Below, one piece after another: positions 34,180 through 44,924 of a stretch of 64,000 nt of DNA. Made by a program: the position numbers and the translations under genes. The stretch's first letter is position 1. Each line of letters starts with the position of its first letter. The stretch comes from Gautieria morchelliformis (Eukaryota; Basidiomycota; Agaricomycetes; Gomphales; Gomphaceae): contig WHVA01000450.1 of NCBI GenBank assembly GCA_015179125.1, positions 29,949 through 93,948 on the forward strand, given 5' to 3'. The notes below the pieces were generated by a model, which saw only the letters and a list, made by a program, of their open reading frames with translations, had not been told where the DNA came from and did no database searches.

Positions 34180-34742
34180 CACCCCCTCGAGCCTAGAAGC
34201 TCGCAATATACGATGCACCCCCTCAAGCTCTATGAATCCACGAGTTCCATCTGAATCCATTCCATAGCATTGAGGTGCAAACAATCCAAATAGTTGTGTG
34301 AGTTTGTGCGCTCCTGAGATAGTCGGTCGGCGGTCGTAGTCGTCCTGTGATACGCCTCGAAGTAGTATTTGGTTTTCTTCTTCGTCCAATTCGTCACCCC
34401 ATCACCAACATTCCCTCGCCCATCCTGCTAATCACCCGGCTCAGTGTTCCCTCCAGTAGGGCCCTTCCGTCCCTCTGGCTCACAACGAGACTGCGGTTGG
34501 CCACTACCTCAGGCATCCGCTGGGGTTTCCTGCGCGCCGTACTTCCACATCTGTCTCTACTGCAGCTGTCGTCGATTGCCATACTGGCGATAGTTGTGAT
34601 TGGTGGTGCCTCGAAAAGGTGAGGACTTTTGTTCGATGCCCGGAACTGCCCGCGGGTCTTTGTACATCGAGTCACCTCGATTCAAGGTCTCTCTTGTCCG
34701 CAGTTCAGCTGTGGTTAACGGGAGCCACCCGTGACGCGTTTG

Positions 34743-34902
34743 TGTTAGGTTTTCGGTGCGGACCTCGAGAGTTAACAATAATCGTGTTTGTCTGAGCTCT
34801 GTCAAACGCATAAGGAATCTAACTATGGTGACTCGACTTAAGTATCCTGTGACCAAGCTTACTAGTCTTCTAGTAGCTTCTAGCGCTCGCAATACTCCAA
34901 CA
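34743..34902 (-). repeat. LTR of the miniature element, right copy
   Basis: 160 bp, matching the left copy at 154 positions. Confidence 0.88.
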
Positions 34903-34942
34903 ATCCATTGTCCTACCTACTGTATACGCGATACGCTGTTAC

Positions 34943-35496
34943 TAGGGATGCACACCGTCCGTATTACGGCCACGGCCATATAATGTACGGCGGGTTGACA
35001 GATATGGCAGACTGTATGCCGTCCGTATGATCAAGACCTCTCCCCTCTGACGGTACGGTACGGCACCGTACCGGCCGTATTACGGTTGACGGCAATATTA
35101 TACGGTGGGGCTATTGGAAAATCGGTTAGTGACCGATCCGCGTAGACTATGACGTTTCATTATATTAGTATGCTCGCCTATGCGGCCTACACAGGTAGCT
35201 GCACTTTATGTCAGCCTATGCAGACTAATTAGGCATGCCCGATGTGTACGTGCCAGCGGTAGCGCCCGTCAGGCGCTGTGTTTTTGGCTCGGCTAACACG
35301 TTTTCGGCGTTTACCGATGCATGCCGTATACATACCGTACATACCGTACACGGCCGTATTTGTACAGTATATACGGTGTCAAACCGTACCGTATACCGTA
35401 CCGTCGGCACAGCACACCGAGCCTTGATGGTACGGGTGCCGTGGCCGTAATACAGCACCGTACAGCCGTGGATGTACGGCACGGTGTGCATCCCTA
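34943..35496. mobile_element. hAT-type MITE, 554 bp
   Basis: Terminal inverted repeats start TAGGGATGCACACCGT on both strands, and the element is flanked by a perfect 8-bp target duplication GCTGTTAC (34935-34942 and 35497-35504). An 8-bp duplication with a (C/T)AGGGATG terminus is the hAT signature. The interior has no coding capacity and is full of CCGTA/TACGG words in both orientations, likely transposase-binding subterminal motifs. It is non-autonomous. Confidence 0.9.
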
Positions 35497-35504
35497 GCTG
35501 TTAC

Positions 35505-35948
35505 CAGTTACGCTGTTACCCGTTATATTCTGGCACGTGATTGACGCGCCAGCCTCCGGCTTGGGCGATACACGGGGATCCCTGGGGCTGCTGCGCTCGG
35601 CTCGGAAATCGGGCGTGATTAATCGAATTTGCGCGCAGGACGGAAGAAGACTGATTAACCGAATTTGCGTGCAGGACGGAAGGAGACTGATTACGTAATG
35701 TCCTGCTTAGACCAAAATAGTTCAGTGGTGTTTACTGTCTCTCGGATTATGCACTATTATGCAGTATTGCTGCGACGACTTTGTGGGAAGATAGTGTCGA
35801 CACTTACACCTACTCTAATGATAATTTGCGACGCGGCCCGGGTCGCGACGAGAATACAATCGCGCCTCGTCGCTTTCTTAAAGTGTGTTTGCATGTATCA
35901 GACCTCAGAACCTTAACAACCTTGATATGAGCATTTCCTGCCAGACGT
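35505..35948. other. intergenic
   Basis: Contains a near-duplicate pair of about 35 bases (around 35616-35645 and 35652-35685, sharing GAATTTGCG and GCAGGACGGA). No gene recognised. Confidence 0.4.
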
Positions 35949-35983
35949 GGAAGCGCGCTGGCTTTGCAATCCCGTGTATATAA
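35949..35983 (+). promoter_or_regulatory. promoter of zinc-finger gene 1
   Basis: A TATATAA box at 35977-35983 lies about 86 bases before the start codon. GGAAGCGCGCTGGCTTT just upstream recurs exactly, in the same relation to the TATA box, before zinc-finger gene 2. Confidence 0.6.
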
Positions 35984-36068
35984 TGCTTGTGTCCTACGGC
36001 TCATCCTATCATCGTTTCATTCCCCCCAATATCTACTAGTATCACAGAGCAGCTCATCCAAAACATCC

Positions 36069-37136
36069 ATGCAACCATCTGAGAGCTCCATTCCCAGTGA
36101 CAACTTGAACTTCACCTTGGACGAGCATGCGCCATGGGTAACCAATGGTTCGTCTCAACATGTCGCTCCTCGTCCTTGTGTTCCCTCACACCTCGTCTTG
36201 CTGCCGTCATAGATGTCAATCATTCTCATACAGCAAACGATACTCGTGAGTGTGTTCATTCATTCTCATCTAGTTATTCATCTTAGAGATGCACGCAGCA
36301 CCTTACCTCAGTCTTTCTCCCAGACATCGCCCCCTCTGGTTTCGCTGCGGGTCAGGACATTTTTAGTATTTGATTCTATCGCTGGCAGAGCGCGAGACCT
36401 GAATTACATCACCCTCACTGCATCTCCCAGCCTGGACAAAGGGGATGCCGCTGGCAAGTCTTGCATGTTTTATCCCGTCGCATTAATAGTCATCATTGAT
36501 ACGGCATACATCAGAGAGGCTCACGGAAATAGAAGATACGCCTGGTATGTCTTCCAGATGTACTGTGTAAAAAGTTCATCTTCTCATGGTGATTCTTCAC
36601 AAGCATCCAGCCAGCTTCGTCCGAGTATTCCCCCTGCCGTCACTCACGGACATCCCCAACACATCTACATGCCAGTTGGCACCATTGCGAAGACATCCGA
36701 ACTTAAAGGGGACATCACCACGACCGAAGTCGAGGGCCAGACACACCATCGTTGTAACAACCCGAGCTGTTCCCACCAACGTCACTTCGACACGAGGCGA
36801 GAGGCCATATCTCACATTCGCCGCGTCCATCTGAAGGAGCTGAAGCCCTTCATATGCATCACCTGGTACGTCTGTCTCAATCCCTAGGCCTTGCGAGTTT
36901 TCATCCTTATTGATCTTACAGTGGAAAATACTTTGCGCACAAACAGGATGCGAGCCGTCACGTCAATGCGAAAAACCGAGGCAAGATCTTCGAGTGTCCT
37001 ATCTGGTAAGCATACTGTTACTCTTCCCTTGTAGTTTGGGTATTCATGTTTTCTACCCACCAGCCATGAGCGGTATGCCCGTAAAGATTACTGTGATATG
37101 CATGCAAGGCGCTGCCTCACGAAACGCAAGCAGTGA
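36069..37136 (+). CDS. three-zinc-finger protein gene 1 (multi-exon)
   Basis: Exon 1 (36069-36147) encodes a short N-terminus starting MQPSES and ends in phase 1. The exon with finger 1 ends at 36865 and carries C-x4-C-x14-H-x4-H (CNNPSC to HIRRVH). Exon 4 (36922-37005, 84 nt) and exon 5 (37064-37136) add fingers 2 and 3: CITCGKYF...H and CPICHERY...HARRC (C-x2-C-x12-H-x3-C), ending in LTKRKQ. Both last introns (GTACGT...ACAG and GTAAGC...CCAG) split the second cysteine codon of their finger after TG, and splicing restores it. The exon 2/3 border is unclear: 36213-36887 is open throughout, so an intron near 36468-36555 may be retained. Probably a nuclear nucleic-acid-binding protein, inferred from the fingers only. 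The Helitron inserted 125 bases after its stop codon. Confidence 0.72.
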
Positions 37137-37260
37137 AATAAGCGATTTGATTATGTCTATGTCGTCGAAGTAGATCCACCAATGCGACGACGGTGGGGTT
37201 TTTAATGAAGTCCCGTAATTACGTCAGACTCTGGGAAAGCAGTGTCGATATATATATATA

Positions 37261-37291
37261 CTAGCCAATAGACCCGTGCTTCGCACCGGGT
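37261..37291 (-). other. Helitron 3' terminal hairpin and CTAG
   Basis: Stem ACCCGGTGC/GCACGGGT with one bulged G and a GAA loop, a seven-base spacer, then CTAG. The geometry is identical to the termini at 4356 and 31518, although the flanking subterminal sequence differs. Confidence 0.85.
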
Positions 37292-37388
37292 TATTTAGGG
37301 TTAACATTGCACATGGGTAGTTAATAGAACCAAAGAATTATTTGGTGAAATGCAACTACATACATTAAATACAAATGGAAATACAAAT

Positions 37389-40300
37389 TTAATCAGGCTT
37401 CAGCAACACTTCTTTGTATACAATATTAGAAGTTTTGTTCCCCTCCCCTAAAAGAATATGGACTCTGTTCCAATTAGTGCCTCTTGACACTGCAACATAC
37501 AACTGTCCATGTGAAAATACCACGTATCGCAAGTCTATGCCTACCGTGCCAAGAGACTGCCCTTGAGACTTGTTGATAGTCATGGCAAAGGCCAGCCTGA
37601 CAGGAAACTGGCGACGCTGGAGCTCAAATGGCAATTGGTCTGAGGTGGGTGTCACTGTAATCCTAGGGATAAATGCAGTCTCTCCTGCAAATGGTCCTGA
37701 AATGATCCTCACAAAGAGTACCCTGTTGGTCATATTGATGAGATGCAACCTTGTACCATTGCAGAGTCCACGACCAAGGTCAATATTCCGAAGAAGCATG
37801 AGTACCACTCCAGGTTTAAGCCTGAGTTGAGATACTCCACAGGATACACGTTGCCATCTTCATTTCCTTTGACTGAGTCTGCACTGGGATAGAGACGCTC
37901 CTCCCCAGGGAATACATTGAGCACCTCAGCATTAATCTCATCCATTTCCATATTGCGAGGGCAAAGGATGGCACGTTCCAAAAAGTATTTGTCTTGGAGT
38001 GCCTCCCCAGTACCAATGTTAGGATAGATAGCTGCAATGAGATCTGACACCTGTGGTCCACAGATCATGTGCTGAGGAAGTGTCAATGAATTGTCCAAAG
38101 GGAGATCCTTTCCCTGACCAACATCAGAGAGCCACTGAGCAAATTGTTCACTCTGGGGATCATGGGGGTCGACTCACATATTTTGAGTAAGATGGAGGAC
38201 CTTGACATGATGCCACAAAGGAGATCTTTGGATAGAAGCACCCACGATCTCCTCCTTGTTACCTCGAGGAACGACAGGCAGAGTTTGCTGGAAATCTCCA
38301 CCCCAAGCCACAGTAATACCACCAAATGGACGATCTGGACGCTCTAGGACATCCCTGCAGGTTCTGTCGACAGCTTCAACTACATGACGATGCTGCATAG
38401 GCACCTCATCCCATATGATCAAATGGACCTGCTTGAGAAGTTCTGCCAATGGTGAGCCTCTTTTGATGTCACATAGAGAACCCTCATGAATCAGAATTGG
38501 AATCTTGAGCATAGCATGTGATGTTCTGCCCCCAATTAGAAGCAATGCTGCAATTCCTGAAGATGCAATGCATAGGACAATAAGACCCCTTCCTCTGATA
38601 GAATGAGCCAGGGTGTTCCAGGTAAAAGTTTTGCCTGTACCACCAGGGCCATTGACAAAGAACAGAAGACCCTCTCCATTTATGGCCGAATGGAGGATCT
38701 CATCATGGACACGCCTCTGTTCCGCATTAAGCTTGTCAATATTGGTGGCGGATTTTTCCAGCTCTGTAGCTGGGTCATAGTCCCGCTGCTCAGCTATCCA
38801 ACGGTTCCCTACCAATCCCTCCCAGTGCCCCATTATCTGTGGCATATCTGGGAACTCATCCAGAGACTTCCCCCCCTGACGTATGATCTTGTCAATGAGA
38901 AAGAGACCAAAGTCATAGATTTGATCATTGGTAGGATGGTGAATGCCATGCCTATTTTGAAGCTGATACTCCAGGTCATCACAAATACGCTCCTGAAACT
39001 CCTCCCAGATTTGAGCAGGCCGAGCAGGGTTACACCGAAGGAGAATAGTGACAAATAACCTCCTGAGCTGGAAACCTGTTTGTATATGTGCAGCCTCCTG
39101 AAGACACTGTGTCCACTCTGAATCATCTTCTAACAGGCCCCTTGCCAGGCATGCAGCCTTGTAAGTAGGACAAAGGTCACCATCAAATGATCTAAGCTCC
39201 TCAAATGACGTTGCGCCTCTGACAACTGTCAGGAGGGTTCGCAAGAAAAAGCGCTCTCCAGAGGCTGGACTTGCAAAATGAAGGCGACCAAGACTGAAAC
39301 CCCGCTGGCGAGGCTGCCACCGCTTGGCTCGCTTTTTCCAAACATAGTGCTCAGGAAATTCCACATAGAGTAGTTCACGTGCCTCAGGATATCTGTCATT
39401 GGCTTCAAAATAGGCCATGAGCATGGTCTTAGCATCCTCTGCCCTCTGCAAAGCCATGCCTGGATCCATATGAGGATCAAATATCACATTGTGCTGGCCT
39501 GGCAAATGGACTGGAAGTGCCATGACAGGAGGGACCTGAACATGCATTTTATATTCCAGCAGTCTCCAAGCACCTTCATGTGAGCTGACATAGCGTGCAT
39601 CGAGGTACTGTTTAACCTCATCCCTCTCCTTATTAATGGTCATTGTGGTCCTGTCAGGCCCCTTGTACATATACTTGTGAATGTACTTGATAGAGCGCAC
39701 ATTGAAAGTGGGTTCCACATTAATATGGCATTCAAATTCCAAGAGGAGGGTGGGACAATAGGGAACCACGTCGCGGTTGTCCATGATGTTGCCTCTGACA
39801 TTATGCTGTCTGCCATCATTAGGACGGCGATACTGTGGATAGCCATCTTCAGTGACAGATGTCACCTCACGAAATTCCTTTGGGAAATGTTTAGAACACT
39901 TGCCCTCTGTCATGCAAGAAGCCCGAGGACGTGCTTGTCCACAGGGGCCATGAGTCATTAGATCACAAACTAATTTGTAGAGCCTTGGATGCTCTTGCTG
40001 ATCAGGAAAGACAGCCCAAACCAAAGCATCCACAGCTTCCGTGTCCTGATCTTATCCTCCTCTTTAAACCATATAAGAAGGTGCATATGAGGGAGCCCCC
40101 GCTTCTGGAATTCGATCACATGGACACGTGCAACTGTGCGACCAAGGATACCATCCTTCATGATACGTTTGATCAATTGCTCCTTCTTGAGATGAAAAAC
40201 CCTTGCAACCAAGTCAGGACGATCACTGGGAGTCTGGCCTGGCTTGAGAGCATCTTTTATTTCTTTCCACTGGGGTTTGCTGTCATTGTCACAAAGACAT

Positions 40301-42229
40301 CTGCTGGACCATGCTTCCTAGTGATTGCCATTGAATTTTGAAAATTCTCGTTCATATCCCTGGCGCTCCCAGTAAATGTAGCAGGCAAGATGACCTTTTG
40401 TCCCAAGTTAGCTGGATTGGCCTGATTGTCCTCAGGTCCAAACGTATCAATCATCTGATTGTAGACCTCAGCTCGCAGCTCATGTTGATGGTATTTGATC
40501 CAATTTAGCTTCTGCTGTTCAGTGACTGCCCAAGCATCCACAATGTATTGCTGAAAGAGCTTGCCAGCCAGGAAGAGAGTTTCAGCTTCACCCTCCCTTG
40601 GAAAAAGACGATAACGATAGTATTTTGACATGGTCACACGCCTGTCACTTGAAGGGTCCTCCTCCTCCTCCCCCTCCTGGCCTTGTCGTGGAAGAGCTTG
40701 GTCTATCTGTGGAATGTCCCAATCCCAGCCTGATTCACCTCTGGGAAAGAGAAGGACATAGTGTAGTGGCGCATACAAAGCATGTTCGGCCTGAATTCGT
40801 TGCAGTTCTCCACCTCTAAGCTGAATGACAATGTCTCTAGTGCCTCCAGGCACACCTTCTCCAGGGAGCACAATGGCAATCTCATCCGCTGTAGGAATAT
40901 TATATCTTCTCTGGTCTGTATGTGCTCTGTAGGTGAGTCTGGCCTCCACAGTCAACCTATCTGGCTGGTTCCTAAGCCTTTCCATCGCCTGCTGATAGAT
41001 TGGAACCAATGGATTGTGAGCCTGCATCATTTCCTGGAGGTCACTTAAAACATCTGAATCCAAAGGATCAAAACTGTTATTGGCCTCCCTACGTCGCAAA
41101 GCCTCTGCTGGATCATAAAAGTAGAGCTGCGCATAGCTGGGTGCCCTATCCTGACCCTGAGTAGGAAGAAGAGCGCCATGAATATGATAGAGGCCTCCCT
41201 GAATTTTGAAGACATATGGCCCAGGTCTATTCACGACCTTGTCATCTATATTCACTCCCACAGAGACGAATGCCAGTGCAGCATTATAGTTCCGAATCTT
41301 TTCCCTAAACTGTTTGCCACGCCTGTCTTGGCTGGCCAAAAGAGTCTTTAGTGGTTCTGGAGGTTCCATCAACAATTCAAGGTGTATCTGGCCCTTTGAA
41401 CAACATATACCAAATTTGGGCTCAGCAATGGTAGAGTCGGACAGACGCTCTGCCTTCCAATGCCATGCTTTACATTTTGGACATTTGTCATCCATAGCAC
41501 CAAGGTCATGAGGTGCAATCCGTTGTTCAATCAAAGGGCGACGTGCTAGCGGAAGGGTTCTTAAAGGCATTGGTGGAGGCGGTGGAAGTGGAGGGGCTGA
41601 GGAGGAGCAGGTGGATGCAGAGGCTGTGAAGGCACAGGGGGCCCTGGAGGCAGAGGAGGTACAGGTTGTTGTGGTGCAGGCTGCTGCTGGAGTGGCATTT
41701 GATCTGGGAGAGGTTCAGGGTGTCGTGCGCGCCGTCGTGCCTGTCTTTGTTGTGGCAGAGGTCTAGGATTGATATTAGCAGCCTGGGCCCGCAAGGCAGC
41801 TACCGCTGCAGAGCCTACAGGGACGGGAGGAGGAGGTGCTATCTGGGCATTAGCAGCCTGGACCTGCAAGGCAGCTACCGCCGCAGAGCCTACAGGGACA
41901 GGAGGAGGAGGTGCTATCTGGGCATTAGCAGCCTGGGCCCGCAGTGCCGCTACTGCTGCAGAGCCTACAGGAACAGGTGGCGGTGCTAACAGGGGATGTC
42001 TCTGACGCACAGGTGCCAGAGGCATATCTGCTAACCGTTCCTGTATGGCACGTACAGCATCCCGAGGACTTAGATCAGGTGGAATGGCATTTGAAGGTCC
42101 AGCCACAGGAGGCCAAGGAATTGCATTGTCCTGAGGGAGTAGAGGTCGAGGAAATGGCTGAGGAGGTGGAGGGTCAGGATTTCGAAGACGTTCTTGAGCT
42201 GCAGCGAGAACCCTATCCCGACGACGCAC
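37389..42229 (-). pseudogene. Helitron Rep/Pif1 helicase gene, frame-broken
   Basis: Segments in order: a Pro/Ala/Gln-rich N-terminus with three 25-residue repeats (42229-41561); a zinc-binding start CPKCKAWHW and the Helitron-like N-terminal domain (41570-40257); the HUH motif as GLPHMHLLIW (about 40100); the Rep tyrosine motif KYIHKYMYKG (about 39680); a Pif1 helicase with Walker A GPGGTGKT (about 38645) and Walker B LIIWDE (about 38410); and a helicase end with TINKSQGQSL and VAVSRG (37808-37389). At least five frame changes separate these parts: near 41570, 40260, 40050, 38170 and 37800. Rep would nick and join DNA ends for rolling-circle transposition, and the helicase would unwind the strand. 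Catalytic motifs are all recognisable, so decay is recent, or some breaks are unrecognised introns. Confidence 0.88.
41770..41995 (-). repeat. 75-bp in-frame tandem repeat in the Helitron gene, 3 copies
   Basis: Three 75-base units each encode PPPPVPVGSAAVAAL followed by RAQAANAQI-like residues. The unit stays a multiple of three, so copy changes alter a flexible N-terminal linker without shifting frame. Confidence 0.9.
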
Positions 42230-42300
42230 AGAAGGGACGTCATTGGCAACCGCCGCTGACGCTCCAGAGCACGCTCCTCCTGCCTATCACGCTCTGATGT

Positions 42301-43261
42301 AGAGGGCTCCCTTAGATTACAGTCAGTTTCAAATCAAGCCAAAAAAATTTTTTTTATCAAGGATACTCACATTTTCACAATGACTGTAGCTCACAACCAA
42401 CAATAGGGGATACCAGGGATGCGGTCGATGTCCACCTAAACCGTCTAAACCACCAAACCAATCCCAGTTCACAGACCACACTGGCTAACAGAGTTGTAAC
42501 TCTGGCCAGACTCAAACTGCAATGCAAGCCCCCAGTGCACAATCCAACCAACTGACCACCCAACCTAACAAATCCACCACAGATACCAGCAAGGTGGTCA
42601 ATGTCCACCTAAACCGCCTAAATCCAATATGCACCACCAAACCAATCCAGTTCACAGACCACACTGGAGTTGTAATTCTTGCCAGAACCAAACTGCAATG
42701 CAAGCTTCCAGTGCACAATCCAACCAACCAACCACCTCAATCACTATAGGCCAGAGAGATTAGCACCGCACAGAGCCTAGCAAAAACCAAGAAGGGAAAC
42801 TAATGGCCAAGTCAACATTAGCTTGAAAATCCAACATACAGATGGCAAAACCTTACTGGATAGCTGGGACTGAAAGAAATAGCAAACTGATCAGTTATGG
42901 ACAAACCCAAAATTGGTGCCAAAAAGGAAAATTGCTATGAGAATAGGAAGATACCTAAGGAGTGACAGCCTAGAGAACAGATCTGGAATGAAGAGGTTAA
43001 ATCAAGCCTGAAAAAGTTATATAAAACAACCAAATATACCAGAGGGACTTAGATATATCTAATAAGCATCCAAGAAAAGTAAAAGTGACCGCCAAACTCA
43101 CCAATGACAGGAAGGCCTGTTGGAGGACCTGATAACAAAGTCTAAATTAATTTCAAAAAAGCAACAATGTGATGAGAACGAAAACCTACCAAAGGAATAG
43201 GAGGCTTGGAAGTATATCTGGGATGAAAAAGGCCTAAGTAAGCTTGGAAAACAGCCAAATA
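42301..43261. repeat. diverged array and direct repeats beside the Helitron gene
   Basis: Two related blocks (around 42425-42545 and 42590-42735) share GTCCACCTAAACCG(T/C)CTAAA and CACAGACCACACTGG. From about 42940, weaker copies of the 295-bp unit (ACCTA-AGG...ATCTGG(A/G)ATGAA) appear near 42948 and 43184. No coding region. Confidence 0.55.
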
Positions 43262-44035
43262 AACTTTAAAAAGCAAAATCAAAAGAGAAAAACATACCCA
43301 AGGCACTGCAGAGCTTCTAGCATGAGCAAACCATGCAAAAAAGCAAAAATGAGGGCAGGATGCTCACCAGAATGCAGGCAGACACCCACAGGTAGAGTGA
43401 AGAGGAGCTGAGAGGTGTAATCTGGCCTGAAAAGGGGAAAAAATGGGGCAAAAAAGCGAAAATTAACACAGAAAAGGGGAATTGCTCAGAGGATGAAACC
43501 ATACCTAAGAGATATGAGGCAGGGAATATAGATCAGGCCTGAGAGAGGCAATAATAAGCCTAAAAAAGCGAAAATAAAAGAGAAAAACATACCCAAGGCA
43601 CTGCAGAATAGCTTGCATGAGCAAACCATGCAAAAAAAGCGAAAATGGGGCCAGGATGCTCACCAGGATGCAGGCAGACACCCACAGGTAGTGTGAAAAG
43701 GAGCTGAGAGGTGTAATCTGGCCTGAAAAGGGAAAAAAATGGGGCAAAAAAGCGAAAATTAACACAGAAAAGGGAATTGCTCAGAGGATGAAACCATACC
43801 TAAGAGATATGAGGCTGGGAGGATAGATCTGGCATGAGAAAGGCAAAAATAAGCCTAAAAAAGCGAAAATAAAAGAGAAAAACATACCCAAGGCACTGCA
43901 GAGCTGCTTGCATGAGCAAACCATGCAAAAAAGCGAAAATGGGGCCAGGATGCTCACCAGGATGCAGGCAGACACCCACAGGCAGAGTGAAGAGGAGCTG
44001 AGAGGTGTAATCTGGCTTAAAAAGGGGCCATCGGA
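43262..44035 (-). repeat. 295-bp tandem repeat, about 2.6 copies
   Basis: The marker ACATACCCAAGGCACTGCAG begins at 43292, 43587 and 43882, an exact 295-base period with high identity. On the minus strand each unit contains TTTTCAG, GGTGAGC, CTGCAG and GGTATG words at intron-like spacing, so it resembles a repeated exon-intron segment. It lies on the 5' side of the Helitron gene. Confidence 0.88.
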
Positions 44036-44812
44036 TAAGCGGAGACCGGCTGGAGGCAGAAGCTCGCGAGCTCCAGAGGCGAGGGTGATGAGGAGATATG
44101 GAGATGAGAGCAGAACAGGCACATGTGCGCCAGACGCCGGGGCGTGGGAAGGCATTCATCATCCAGATGATCTCGCCATTAATATTAGAATATGCAACCG
44201 GTCAATGATGTGACACGCGCGCTATTTATAAACCGCGCAGAAGCACAGTCTGGGAGAGCGTTGTCACCGCAGTCGTTTCATCGGACCGTTGGAACAGTAG
44301 ATCTGGGTACGAAGCGTCGAAGAGTCTCCGGCATGCGAGCCAAGCGAAGTTTGACTTGATCTCGCCATTAGATCCCTTCCCACACCGCGCACACCGTGTG
44401 GGAAGGGATCTAGGGGCCACGCGCCGCCCCAGAGTCCGGCGCATTCAACTTCCATCACCTTGCCCACGGCGCACCGGCGCCAAGTGTGACAGGCGCCTAG
44501 AGACGCATTAACCCGACTAAGATGACTATTGCTGCTGCTGCAACGTTCTAGGATTTTGGTACACACTATCCTGGGGCCCCGCTTCATGTGAAGGAGTCGC
44601 CGCAAAATGGCTTAGAACGTTTGCACCTGTCCCGGATCCTCGCGGCCCCCTTCATCTTAACGACTTGGTTGCAACGAAATTTGCCTTCAAGTACCTGCCT
44701 CTTTCCTAGAATCATTCTAGCGCACTGTTGCCAGTATTGCCAGTATATACCCGGCCCACTTTCTCTCACGACTCGGTCACGTTGGAGGTTTCTTTACGCT
44801 TAGGACCCCATG
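44036..44812. other. between tandem array and zinc-finger gene 2
   Basis: No gene recognised. GATCTCGCCATTA occurs at about 44169 and again at about 44359, and TTTATAAATA at about 44221-44232 could serve a minus-strand (Helitron) transcript. The Helitron 5' end may lie here. Confidence 0.35.
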
Positions 44813-44850
44813 GAAGCGCGCTGGCTTTCCAAGTGGCCAGCAGATATAAA
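44813..44850 (+). promoter_or_regulatory. promoter of zinc-finger gene 2
   Basis: GGAAGCGCGCTGGCTTT followed by TATAAA (44845-44850), 75 bases before the start codon; the same 17-mer precedes the TATA box of gene 1. Confidence 0.65.
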
Positions 44851-44924
44851 ACACTCCTCAGACCACACACTACCGTCCCTTATCTCCCCACTTTGCTTTC
44901 TATTACACCACAATTGTTCAAAAC

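Larger units (their letters stand above)
34020..34902 (-). mobile_element. miniature LTR retrotransposon (TRIM type), 883 bp
   Basis: Two 160-bp direct repeats (34020-34179 and 34743-34902) have TG...CA ends and are bracketed by a perfect 5-bp target duplication ATCCA (34015-34019 and 34903-34907). Six differences between them (about 4 percent) indicate moderate age. The 563-bp interior lacks pol domains. A purine-rich tract on the minus strand (GAGGGGGTG) abuts the repeat at 34179, which suggests minus orientation. A primer-binding site was not identified. The interior has short open frames of unknown meaning. It is a non-autonomous element that would depend on an LTR element elsewhere. Confidence 0.85.
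37261..42300 (-). mobile_element. Helitron, 3' end at 37261, 5' end not located
   Basis: Read on the minus strand, the element ends in a bulged GAA-loop hairpin (37272-37291), seven bases and CTAG (37264-37261), followed by a T of a (TA)n run. That is a canonical Helitron 3' terminus inserted between A and T. Upstream lies its Rep/Pif1-helicase gene (37389-42229). The 5' TC end must lie beyond 42230, probably in or beyond the 295-bp tandem array. The right coordinate given here is the minimum extent. Confidence 0.88.

Noticed and set aside
36213-36887. Single-exon gene of 224 codons
   Set aside because: The frame begins at a non-ATG codon in intronic sequence; comparison with genes 2 and 3 shows that it merges an intron with the second and third exons of zinc-finger gene 1.
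43262-44035. Tandem array as LTRs of a retroelement
   Set aside because: Copies are directly adjacent with a 295-base period and no interior, so they are tandem repeats and not terminal repeats.
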